A stretch of 64,000 nt of DNA from Branchiostoma floridae. Its lineage: Eukaryota; Chordata; Leptocardii; Amphioxiformes; Branchiostomatidae. Position numbers and translations under genes: made by a program. The notes under the pieces are model-generated. The model saw only the letters and a list, made by a program, of their open reading frames with translations. It did no database searches and was not told where the DNA came from. The stretch spans positions 21,162,888-21,226,887 of the forward strand of contig NC_049985.1 of assembly GCF_000003815.2 (NCBI RefSeq), read 5' to 3'. Positions 11,747 to 23,300 of the stretch are shown here, in pieces (position 1 is the stretch's first letter; each line of letters begins with the position of its first letter).

Positions 11747-11981
11747 CTACTCTCAAAGCAGAGGTAAGGCTCCGGTTGTTGTTGCTTTGCGTTTTTTTAG
11801 TCGTTTTCATCAGATTTTATATTTTCAGCTCCTATTTTGCCATGTTTCTTGAAGTCCGCCAGCCAGGTTTTGACAATACATGTACAAGATACATGACAAA
11901 ATAGAAACCCAAATAAAAATGACTAGAGAAAACGTAAAAAAAAAAAAAACAGCCGGAGCCTAACATCTGCTTGGAGAGTAG
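11747..11981. mobile_element. Palindromic MITE (CTACTCTCMAAGCAGAGGT family)
   Basis: The left end 'ctactctcaaagcagagg' and the right end 'catctgcttggagagtag' are inverted repeats. 'aaggctccgg' and 'ccggagcct' pair next. Flanking 'tcatga' on both sides may be a target duplication. Partial copies lie at 12092-12170 and 13570-13605. Confidence 0.75.
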
Positions 11982-12091
11982 TCATGACCAAGTGTTGACG
12001 GCATCTGGAGACATGCATGACGCTGTTTAAAGATGATACATTTATAATGGGGTCGTATAATGCTCAGTCATACTGTGAAGGAATGCGGCAT

Positions 12092-12170
12092 GTCACTCTC
12101 CAAGCAGAGGTTAGGCTCCGGCTATTTTTTAAACGTTTGTTTTAGTCGTTTTTATCGGGCTTTCTATTTT
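12092..12170. mobile_element. Half copy of the CAAGCAGAGGTTAGGCTCCGG MITE
   Basis: 'actctccaagcagaggttag' followed by 'gctccggc' and 'tagtcgtttttatcgggc' matches the left half of the element at 11747-11981. The right half is missing. The hairpin array starts about 65 bases further on. Confidence 0.6.
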
Positions 12171-12235
12171 GTATTTTATCTTGCTGTATCAAAACCTAAG
12201 CAAGTCTACGAAAACCTCGCCTTCCGAAATTCTTT

Positions 12236-12677
12236 CAGCACTCGTTTTCCAGTGCTGATCGGCCTTGTTCGAGTGCTGAAACTCCCTCAGCACTGGTTTT
12301 CCAGTGCTGAATTTCTTTCAGCACTCGTTTTCCAGTGCTGAACTTCTGTCAGCACTCGTTTTCCAGTGCTGAACTGCTGTCAGCACTCGGTTACCAGTGC
12401 TGAAATCCGGGGATATCGGGGCCGGGTCAGGTCAAAGGTCATTCAGCACTGGTTACCCAGTGCTGAAACTGCCTTCAGCACTGGAACCGAGTGCTGATAT
12501 ACAAAAACCTCGCCTTCCGCACTGGATTTACCAGTGCTCGAGGACACTTCAGCACTGGAAAACCAGTGCTATGAAATCTTCAGCACTGGAAAACGAGTGC
12601 TGACGTCTTTTAAGGACTCAGGAACTATGTGTGAACCAGTGCTGACGTCCTTCCAGCACTGGAATCTCCCAGTGCTG
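12236..12677. repeat. Hairpin-repeat array, block 1 (11 short palindromes)
   Basis: Eleven imperfect palindromes are built from the arm CAGCACTSG, a 3-6-base loop and the arm CSAGTGCTG, plus two lone half-sites. In the most regular part (12292-12400) the hairpins are 22 bases and the spacers 9-10 bases, a period of about 31. The spacers are similar but not identical. The words 'aaacctcgccttccg' occur at about 12213 and again at about 12507, so a larger duplication is also present. The overlapping open frames are by-products. No known family was recognised. Confidence 0.85.
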
Positions 12678-12797
12678 AGAGGGGTACAACGTAAATTCGA
12701 AGGAAAAATAAGTTATTTCGTGCAAAGAAAATTGCAGTTGTGCTATCCATTTGTTATGTAATTGAATATATGTATACTGTATAAGGAACATATAAAA

Positions 12798-12821
12798 TGA
12801 ATGAATGAATGAATGAATGAA
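12798..12821. repeat. GAAT microsatellite
   Basis: Six tandem copies of a tetranucleotide (gaat). Confidence 0.9.
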
Positions 12822-13220
12822 GACCTTTATTGCACATTTTTTTATAAAGTACTGACAGCGGTACTAGTAAAAGGACGCAAATTTGACTAAAGTTACTTCG
12901 CGCAAGAAAACTTCGTATAAAGTTGTGTATTTTATTCGTTGTACATGTGTAATTGAAAGGTAGATATATTTATATGTGTAAGAGGTGTTTAAGCATTTTG
13001 TTGTGAATGATAGAGTTTCGTGTTTGTCAATTCTTTAACATAGTTAAATTCACCACGGAAGTAAAGTAGTCGACAAATGAACACTGTGCACACCATTATA
13101 GAGGCGTTATAGAGCAGAATATAACGATAGGTGACGTTTATAATCCAGCAATGTCTTAAGTAGAGCAAAGGACGTATCGTAATTCCAAATTACTGTATAT
13201 CTCAGAGTCTCCCGATCTCT

Positions 13221-13375
13221 CAGCACTCTGTTTCCAGTGCTGAATGTTCGTCAGCACTCGTTTTCCAGTGCTGAATGTTCGTCAGCACTGGAAATCCAGC
13301 GCTGAATGTTCATCAGCACTCGGTCTCCAGCGCTGAAGCCGGCGTTTCGAGTGCTGAGAGCGCGTCAGCACTGGT
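13221..13375. repeat. Hairpin-repeat array, block 2, running into the assembly gap
   Basis: Four more palindromes with the same CAGCACT/AGTGCTG arms occur at a period near 31 bases, with spacers 'aatgttcgt', 'aatgttcgt' and 'aatgttcat'. Two use the variant arm CCAGCGCTG. A fifth starts with 'cagcactggt' just before the run of N, so the array is longer than shown. Confidence 0.85.
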
Positions 13376-13475
13376 NNNNNNNNNNNNNNNNNNNNNNNNN
13401 NNNNNNNNNNNNNNNNNNNNNNNNNNNNNNNNNNNNNNNNNNNNNNNNNNNNNNNNNNNNNNNNNNNNNNNNNNN
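13376..13475. other. Assembly gap (100 N)
   Basis: A run of exactly 100 N is usually a gap of unknown size. It interrupts the hairpin array and the left part of a MITE copy. Confidence 1.
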
Positions 13476-13566
13476 TGGGATCGCGAGCTGTTCCCTGGCC
13501 GGTTATATTCCTCTCTATTTGTTCCATTTCTACGATTTTCCAGCGATCCGGAGTCTGGTAGAGACT
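13476..13566. mobile_element. TAGTCTCYACCAG-family MITE, copy 2 (left end lost in gap)
   Basis: 'gagctgttccctggccggt' and 'ggagtctggtagagact' match the core and right end of the copy at 599-743. The left end lies in the gap. Confidence 0.7.
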
Positions 13567-13569
13567 ATT

Positions 13570-13605
13570 AAAAAACAGTCGGAGCCTAACCTCTGCTTTG
13601 AGAGT
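13570..13605. mobile_element. End fragment of the GGAGCCTAACCTCTGC MITE
   Basis: 'cggagcctaacctctgc' and 'ttgagagtag' match the right end of the element at 11747-11981. The rest is absent. Confidence 0.55.
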
Positions 13606-14273
13606 AGTTTAGCCAGGATAGGAGTAAAATTGACCGCGTTTTTGTACTGAAATCTTGATGTCGGCTAACCTCTGTAAAATCCTTCCTAAACGATTCTTAA
13701 ATCGAAACTACGAAAACATTCTCAAGTATACCAATGAAGTTTGACATTAATCAATGAATATGAGTTTAATCAATTGAATCGATGAAAGCTCATTGAAAGC
13801 CGCCATTGACCAAAAGGCAGACCCTGATAGCTCAAAAAGCAACATTCCTTGTAAAACCAAGAAAAGCATGTACCGATAAGGAACAAACAATATTTCCTTT
13901 CAACCGGAGCGGGAGAAAGAAAGTGAAATATCAATCCAGCTCTAGCCAAGGAGCTTTTATTGATAAAACTTTTATTGATAAGGCCACAGCAAGTAAATTT
14001 TGTGGATGACATCCTCTGCAGACTACAAAAATAGTGCGATAGGGCGAAAAAAAAAAACAAGATGGGTGAAAAAAAAAAAACAAGATGGCTACATCTTCAA
14101 AAACGGGCACCATAAAGTTGTGATGACTGTTGTAAAAAGAATTAAAGGGACAAAACATGATATCAGAGCCAACAAGGCTGTGAGAGAAAAGACTCCCCTA
14201 AACCCGAATGGTACCTCCTAACATTAGGTCCCACGTGTAGGGTTTCTCTCTGCATCATCATCATCACTCCAAG

Positions 14274-14367
14274 ATGGCGTTCAATTTTGGTGGCGCCAAG
14301 ACCACGGCGAGCGTTGCACCACTTTTCGGCGGCTTCGGGACCACCACAACATCGGCACCGTCCACAG
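14274..14367 (+). CDS. NUP54: NUP54 exon 1 (FG region, start codon)
   Basis: The ATG in 'tccaagatggcg' opens MAFNFGGAKTT, the usual N-terminus of the family. The exon encodes residues 1-31 and ends in phase 1 before 'gtgaag'. Upstream, 'ccacgtgtagggtttctc' may lie near the transcription start, but no TATA box is seen. Confidence 0.9.
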
Positions 14368-17300
14368 GTGAAGTGTTAATGTTTTTCATGAATTAGGATG
14401 ATTTTTGGTTGAAGAGCCTTTGTATTTAGAGCTCAGAAAGAGGCAATAACTTGGTGGGGAGGGGGGGGGGCGACATGTTGATGAAGTTTGGGAAATATGC
14501 ATGCATACACATGTCACCGAGAATTCAAAATCAAATGACAATATTATCACCACGGACTAGAACCCGGAGGGTTTTAACACCCAGAAACCTCATCTAGCTT
14601 GCCATATATTTGTTAAACTTATAAGGGCTCCAATGGTTTGTGTGCTCGCATGTGTGCACGCCAGTGCCTGTATGTGTACGTGTGTGTACATTTGTGTATG
14701 TGAGTGTGCGCACGTTTGTGTTTGAGTGTTTGTGTAAGTGTGTGTGTGAATGTGAATGTGCGTGTTTGTGTAATTATATATGTTTGTGTGCATGTGTATT
14801 ATGTGTGTAACGTGTGTGTGTGTGTGTCTTTGCATCTGTGTCTATCTGTCTATAATTTCCAATATACACAGAAATACAGCATTTACAGACATCCCCAGGA
14901 CTGCTATTTTTGCCCATAGGACATGAAGGATGCTAAGCCTAGGGGTGGGTTAGGGAGTGAAGTCTGCCATCTCTTATTGTCTAGTGTTCCTTTCCAGGTT
15001 TCACGTTCGGTGGGTTCGGACAGACGACAACTTCAGCGCCGACTTTTGGATTCGGGACGGCGACAACCTCTGCTCCTGCCTTCGGTGCAGGTAGGATACA
15101 GTACTGTAAATGTATTTAAGTTCGCGGGGATTTAATTTCGCGGTAACTGGAGACTTTTCGCGGTGGTTTTAAGTTCTCAGTAGCACCATGCACTGTAGTA
15201 GATCTTACTAGTACTGCCATGGAAAAATGTTCGCGGTGGTTTTAAGTTTGTGGTGAAGTGGCCACTGCAAAAAAACACAAACATTTAACCACCGCAAAAG
15301 TTTCTGCATTTACAGTATTTCAAAATAAGGCCACACCAATTTAATTTCTTGGTTCACGGATTCGCTCGCTCCTATTTTTTGGAAAAAAAAATAAAAATAA
15401 AAATTACCATTCAGCAAATTTTCACAATTACTGAAACCATTCACCAACTTTCTGGTGTAGCAAATTGGCCTTTATATCATAAGCTTCTTAAAGTGTGCGT
15501 ACAGGTGCTGTTACTGTACAATAATAGTGTTTTTGTACTTTTTTCAAGCTGAAAACTTTTTTCTTTATGTTTTGGATTAGCCGTTACCTTTACCCCAACC
15601 ATTTTACAATTTTTATTTTTATTTTTATTTCGCCCTTTCGCTCCATATTTTTTATGAGAAAATCCGTGAACCAAGATATTAAATTGGTGTGGCCTAAGTT
15701 TTAAGTTTAACATGGTACATTTTACATGTAAAGGGTATTTAGTTCACTTGTCCTATTGTGTTGACCAATGCTTGATTCCATGATTTTAAAAAGTAAGTAA
15801 TCTCGCCCATCTGACAAACCTATGAAGCAAGTCAGATGCTTATAGTTTAAGTTATACTAGTTATAGAACATTAATGATAGTAAAGTAAGATTAAGCTTCT
15901 TGTAATATCCTATATGTACATGTTCATGCAGATGTGGGACTGGTACATCCCTGTCTTGTAATCAGCTTATGAAAGGATATGCCACAGCATTAGATGTTGA
16001 TGATCAGGCTTTTTATTAGCCAGGCAGGCGTACAGGCGTACATTGTACAAAATAACTCAAATTGTACGGGCCTTACACTGTGGAGCACATCCTCTGACAA
16101 TCATGAAATTCTGATTGACCAGGGATGCTACAGGTCATATGTGGTCTGTCTGACAGTAAATTTGCTTCATTCCCCAAACTTTGCACTTCAGGATGTGGGA
16201 AATGGTGTTTCAGAGAGTTATACATTACAGTGAGGATGTCCCCAGACCCCCTACAATACTTGCACCTGCAGCGCTCGCCGAATGGCAAGAAATTTGGACA
16301 CCCTATGATAAAATCCTAGTTAAAAGCCTGTTGATGATGATAAGAGCATGACATCAACACAAAAGTATAAATCTAGCATAATATATACCTCTTTATGTGA
16401 GTTTACAGTGCTCGAAATTCAGCCAGGTTGCATAGGTGGCAACCGTAGTCAAAAGTCAGGTTGCGCCATCATTATTTCAGGTTTTGCAGTGTGCAACCTG
16501 GCTTTAAAAGTAAGTTGTGCTAACAACAATGTGGTGTAAATGCAAGTGTGCAAGTGGGTATGTCGAGCACTGGTTTATGTCTTGGTTATGAACCATGCTA
16601 TTCACTGATTCTCTAACCTAATAAAACCATTTACTGACATAAGATATCTCTGTTTTACTTTTAGGGCTAGGTGCCACTGCTCCAACCACAACAACAACTT
16701 CTTTATTTGGAGGCGGAGGTAGGCATTCTTTACTGAACAACTTGTGACTTCTACTGTCAAAGAAAGTATTGTTTGTGGGTTGTTTGTGTATCTGTATGTG
16801 TGTATAGGTGTGTGTGTGTAAAGTTAAAGATATTTATGTACATAGATATAGTGAGGCATAGAACTTGGTATTGGAAAGCAAAGACCATTCCTCTCCTTTC
16901 AATGCGTTGACCTCCGCAATCGATACCCATTTTTACACCAGGGTAGAATAAGAAAAGAGTAAATTGCCTTTTCCAAGGACGCAATGTCTAACCTCTAGTT
17001 TCAGGAATTGACGCCATGGCCTTTTTTTTTCATCTCTGCAAGCATTGATTAATCATTTTGGCCAGTTGATGCCACTGAATGTGTGTTTGTGTGTGTGTGT
17101 GTGCCAGTGTGTGTATTTCACCATGTGTTTGTCAGTGTGTGTGTGTACATGTATGTGTAATATACCCAGCGCAGTCTTCTTATTGCACACATCATTACTT
17201 AGCAATGGTGTTTAGGGCTGTGACACTTGCCTAGTCACAATGCAGCAATGGGTAGTGTCTGCCATCTCTGATTGTCTTGTCTTAACGCATTGACGTGTTG

Positions 17301-20300
17301 TTCTCCAGCGTTTGGCACCCAGCAGCCAGCCCTAGGGGGTCTTGGGGCCACGACCTTTGGTGGATTTGGTGCTCAACAACAGAAACGTGAGTTCTTCCAG
17401 TTTTTGCTTTTGGACAGACAAGGACAATGCGGCTCTACACTCAAGTAACTTATATTATAAACAGTGCCACATATACGGAACAGACAGAAGGTAGTCTTAT
17501 ACCTCCCCGACCAAAGTCAGGCTCCCATTTTTACACCTGGGAGAAGGGAGGAAGGTCGTGTGAAGTGCCTTTCCCAAGGGCACAACATCGGGGGTACAGC
17601 GAGGGTCGAACTCAGGACTTCTAGATTCTAAAACGAAAGCTCTACCAGTTACACCAGGCTCGACGCCACAATTCGGCCAAACATCCTACCAGTTGCAATT
17701 GGGATCTTCATAACTGACAAATTCAGAATTGGGAAACAATATACCCAATATAACAAAGTTTGGAAATTGATTCACTGATATAGCTGTGTACCTATAAGAA
17801 ATTTCAGGTACTGAGGTACAGGTCCAGACATGTACATGTACAAGTACCTGTATCTTAACATTATTACAGATACTGGTACACAAGATGATTAGGTCCAGAC
17901 CTGTACCTGATTAATTTTACAGATGTCTGGGTTTTAACCCTATATAGTATTTACTAAAGTCTGTATTATAACTTCAGGGCTCGAAATACCACCTGCATAT
18001 GCAGGTTAGTGCAGGTAAAATTGGAGCTGTGCAGGTATTTCTGGTGTCTACCTGCACCAAACCTGCACTGGTCCATGTACTGGGTTTGATACGTAAATGT
18101 CCAATGATGAACTTGTGCATGGGTTGTCATTAGCTGCATTGACTGTTACCACCTATAAAGTATAAAAGAAAAAGTAGCAATGGTTCCTGAACAAATTTAG
18201 TATGATCCATACTTCCTAAATTCAGAGTGGTGCAGGTAAAATTTGTCTGGTGCAGGTAATTTTCGATGTTACCTGCACCAGTGCAAATTTAGTATGATCC
18301 ATACTTCCTAAATTCAGAGTGGTGCAGGTAAAATTTGTCTGGTGCAGGTAATTTTCGATGTTACCTGCACCAGTGCAGGTATGCAGAAAAAAGTATTTCG
18401 AGCCCATAACTTTATCAATCCTATCATACATTGCTGTAAAGCTCATCTATTACCATATTTTTCATAATCCGGTGTAGCATAATACAGTGTAGGCTACATT
18501 CAACGGTTGGACACCAGAGCTGAATATGGGAGCCACTAAAGTGCCCTATATACTAGTACTAGCTAACAAAAAGCTTTGTCCTTAGGATTGACAGTATATA
18601 ATAAGGATTCGTGCCAGCATAGTTGGGTGTGGATCGGGCATCTTACACTGTGATTTGTATCCCCAACGCTGTGATTTGTATCCCCAACGCTGTGATTTGT
18701 ATCCCCAATGCTGTGATTTGGGCCCCTAGCCCTACACTGGCCCCTAGCCCTACACTGTTGAAATTCTAATCAGTGTAGGAGGCTTTTCTGTTGTTTTGTT
18801 ACAAAGATGAAAAATGTTATTATTTTGATTTTTTATCTACTCTACTGGCATGTTCTAAGATCATTAAAAAAACTAGCTTGTGATCTTCCCTCTTTCGGAC
18901 AGAAGTAGTGTGGATATATTTTTTCTAAAATTCCCTTTTCCTCTTGTGTACATGAAAATTTACTTTAATTAATTTTACGCTTGCCCAAAATTCAAGTAAC
19001 ATTTTTCACTATGAATTTTCACTTCCAGCATTGAAATTCTTTTATTATTGGCTCTATTTTCTGTGTTGACCAATGCTTGGTGCCAAGACTGTGATAAGCA
19101 ACAAATGCAGTAGAAGCCGCTTAATTGCACGGCCTATTTGTCAGTGAATTTCGTGCAATTATCCGGCTGGTGCAATAATGCGAAGTTATCTAGCTGGACC
19201 ACACCAGTTTGGGATGATGGGATTCTGTGCAGTTAACAATTGTGCGTTAATCTGTTGTGCAATTCTACCGTTGTGCTTCTACTGTATATGTATATCAAAA
19301 TCTCACTCAGGGAAAAATCCTACTTGCCCAATCGGACGATGGGCACTTTCTCTTGCCCAAGACTTTCAGACTAGTTGACTTGTCCAACCCTGTACAGTTA
19401 AACCTGTCTATAGCGGCCACTCAAAGGACTTGAGAAATATGGTCACTATAGACAGGTGGCCACTATAGAGAAAATGTTGATCAATTGACCATGAGCAAGC
19501 TACACATGATTTCAGTTCCCACTAATCTTTCTCACCAAGTAACATTGTCTCCATTGGTAAATTCACCGACAAAGACTTGCACTTTAATCCTCAAGGCATG
19601 CCTTCTGCTACCGCCAAAATAACCCTGTCAGGAACTCCAAATCCTCGCAAACTGCAATTTCAAACTCGGTTCACGGTGACGTAAGGCTGCAGTATGGTTG
19701 CAATAGGCAGTGTTTCTGTATCAACAGGACCGGAAATCGTGTGGCCGCATTGGGCAGGTGGCTGCTAAGCCTATTTCTTAATCATTACGAATCCAAGGGA
19801 CCGACAAAAAGTGGCCACTATGGCCAGGTGGCTGCTATGCAAAGGTGGCCGCTAATACAGGTTTAACTGTACGAAAATGGTTCTCTCCCTTTTTTTCCAG
19901 CGGGTATCTTCGCCCAGCCGACCAGCACACAGAATAACGTGCTGCTGAACACTGCGACCGCCCTGTCCATGCCGACAGTCTTCAACGATGAGCGAGACGC
20001 GGTCCTGGCCAGATGGAACCAGCTGCAGGCATTCTGGGGGACGGGGAAGGGCTACTTCAACGGGACGGCACCCCCGGTGGAATTCACCTCAGAGAACCAC
20101 TTCTGTAGATTCAAGGTGGGTTTTGCAAGTTACAAGGGCACACGCTATAGCTAGTTTATTTTATTTTTCAAATAGAGGCTGCACGCCTTTACTAGCAAAT
20201 GCAATTTAAAGAATAAAATTTTTATAGAAGGGCTACTTCAACGGGACGGCGCCCCCGGTGGAATTCACCTCAGAGAACCACTTCTGTAGATTCAAGGTGG

Positions 20301-23300
20301 GTTTTGCAAGTTACAAGGGCACACGCTAGTTTATTTTATTTTTCAATTGGAGGCTGGACACACGGGACGGCACCCCCGGTGTAATTTCACGTCAGAGAAC
20401 CACTTCTGTAGATTCAAGGTGGGTTTGCAAGTTATAGGGGCACATGCTAGTTTGGTTTATTTTTCAATTGGAGGCTGCATGCCCTTACAGTAAATGCAAA
20501 TAAAATTCAACTTCAACGGGACGGCACCCCCGGTGGAATTCACGTCAGAGAACCAACTTCTGTAGATACAAGGTGGGTTTTGCAAGTTTTACGGGCACAC
20601 GCTATAGCTAGTTTATTTTATTTTTCAATAAGAGGCTGCACATCCTTACTAGTACTAGTAAATGCAATTTAAAGAATAAAATTTTTATAGAAGGGCTACT
20701 TCAACGGGACGCCACCCCCGGTGGAATTCACGTCAGAGAACCACTTCTGTAGATTCAAGGTGGGTTTTGCAAGTTATAGGGGCACACGCTATAGCTAGTT
20801 TATTTTATTTTTCAATTGGAGGCTGAACACACGGGACGGCACCCCCGGTGTAATTTCACGTCAGAGAACCACTTCTGTAGATTCAAGGTGGGTTTTGCAA
20901 GTTATAGGGGCACATGCTAGTTTGGTTTATTTTTTAATTGGAGGCTGCACGCCCTTACAGTAAATGCAAATAAAATTTTTATATAAGGGCTACTTCAACG
21001 GGACGGCACCCCCGGTGCAATTCGCGTCAGAGAACCACTTCTGTAGATTCAAGGTGGGTTTTGCAAGTCAGGCCACACCAATACGCGACAATCCAATCTC
21101 GTTGGGAGGTCTCGCGAGACTGTAATCTGGCCGCGCGCGCGCGTGATTTGACAGTCGGACGGTAACAGCCTTCAGCAGCCCAGCGGCTAACAATGGCTTC
21201 TCCCAGCATCGACTCGATCGAGTCAACTTCAGAGATTCGTTGTGCTTTTATTTGGCAACATCCGCCGGTAAATCGGCATGCCATGAGCAGATAATATTGT
21301 TTTGAACCCATGGACTCGATATCGTGCTGTAAATTTGCAAATTTCTGGTCATTTTCACAATTTTTGACGGGCGGTTTATGCTTGCTTGTCGTGAGAAAAA
21401 CGTGCATATAGGCGCGTCGCCTTACTTGTAGTTACTCGATAAGTTTGGCTCAAGCCGTAAAAATATCCCACAAAAGCTTACAAGTACCATCATTGGATCC
21501 TTGTAGATCCAAACTCGTAAGACTTTCGGCGATTTTGACCGTAAATTAGTCGATGGCAACATACCGGCCTTTGGGAGTTTACGCGTACGTGAGTTGGGGA
21601 GGGGGGCGTGTTTTCGCGTATATGCGTTCGTTTTGATCAAGGCGGAGTCACTTTTCCGACTATGATTTCAGTTTTCGCCAGATAAAACTCCACAAAAACG
21701 TGAACACATCGATGTAGGGTCCTTCTGGGTAGAAATCTAGCATGGTTTCGGCAGCTTTGTGGCCGACTTTTTTGGTTAACGTAATATGTAATGAGTGGGT
21801 GTGTCTGCAAATGTATAACGTTTGGCATTTGCTGTTCTTTTTCAGATCAACGCGTCGCGATCGAAATTCACATCAGCAGGGAAATACTGCAAATCATATG
21901 GATGCAATAGCCGTCAGTCCAAGTGTGTCAATGAAGAGAAAGTGCCAACATGCATCATATTTTTCAAGATCCCCCCAAATGTACTTGATGATAACACGTT
22001 ACGCACTGGGATTGTCTGGTAAAAAGACAGCTCGGAAGGGATAATTTCACCATGAACATGAAATTAGAAATGTGCGTTTTTTATACTTTTTAACGGGAAA
22101 TGTGTACATCTACTGCATGTATTTCCAGTAACGCATTCGTGTATTCATTGTGTCCCCATTCAAAGAAAGGACTCACGCTAAAATAGGCAGTCCAAAGAAC
22201 AAAGGTAGACAGCAGTGCAGCACTCAAGACGTCACACAGGTACCACCACCAAGTGCAAGGGAATGTCTATTGCTGTAACTTAAATTGGGCGGACTTCGTT
22301 GTCTACTTTGGCAGGGATAATTTATTCTGCGAACGAATTAAAGTAGACTCAGAATGGCAGAAGAAGGATATCCCAAAGCTTGACCACTTTCACAAAACAG
22401 CCATACTACCGGAGCTGTTCACTCAAAGAGCCAAAGGAGGTAAGAAACTCAATGGTATGTATGAAGAAAGACTGATTGTTGATGCAGAGTGTCCAGACCA
22501 CTGCATCGGCAGAATACAGTGGACTACTATGTATAGCACAGGGAAGTGGACACCTTACGGCTTACCTGCCTTAGGTCTGAGTAGGACGATGTCTCATTTG
22601 TTGCAAAAATTATGCCACACAAAAACAGTCAGAGATGTTGAAAGTTCACATTTTAATACAATGTACATTTGAATGATTATGTGTATGAAACATTACCATT
22701 TCCCAAAAGTATTACTTATCGGATGCTTATTTTCGTCAATACTGTAAATGCTGTGAGAACTTGTCTATCATTTGGAAAAAACACTAATGATATATACATG
22801 TAATTATCATTTCTCAAAAGCATGAGTTGCAAAGCTCTACGAGATCGAGTAAGAACATATGTTAAGACATCTTTTATAAAACATGAAATACGGCTATTGC
22901 ATCCATATGATTTGCAGTATTTCCCTGCTGATGTGAATTTCGATCGCGACGCGTTGATCTGAAAAAGAACAGCAAATGCCAAACGTTATACATTTGCAGA
23001 CACACCCACTCATCACGTATGAAGTTAACCAATAAAAAGTTGCCCACAAAGCCGCCGAAACCATGCTAGATTTCTACCCAGAAGGACCCTACATCGATAT
23101 GTTCACGTTTTTGTGGAGTTTCATCCGGCGAAAACTGAAATCATAGACATAGTCGCAAAAGTGACCCCGTCTTGATCAAAACGAACACGGAAACACGCCC
23201 CCCTCCCCAACTCACGTACGCGTAAACTCCCAAAGGCTGATATGTTGCCATCGACTAATTTACGGTCAAAATCGCCGAAAGTCTTACGAGTTTGGATCTA

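Noticed and set aside
12236-13375. A CRISPR array
   Set aside because: The repeats are only about 22 bases and palindromic, spacers are 9-10 bases and similar to each other, there are no cas genes, and the neighbouring genes are clearly animal.
13275-13650. ORFs spanning the gap
   Set aside because: Most of their length is N; the rest is hairpin repeat.
14590-14919. Ser/Cys/Val-rich and His/Thr-rich ORFs
   Set aside because: By-products of a TG/CA simple repeat.
21027-21407. 126-codon minus-strand ORF, repeated at 23397-23804 on the plus strand
   Set aside because: They are the same DNA in the two foldback arms; the conserved frame follows from arm identity, and no domain is recognised.
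22253-22255. GTG as a start codon for the YqaJ-like ORF
   Set aside because: The similarity continues upstream of it in the same frame (RYHHQ), so it is an internal codon of a partial exon.
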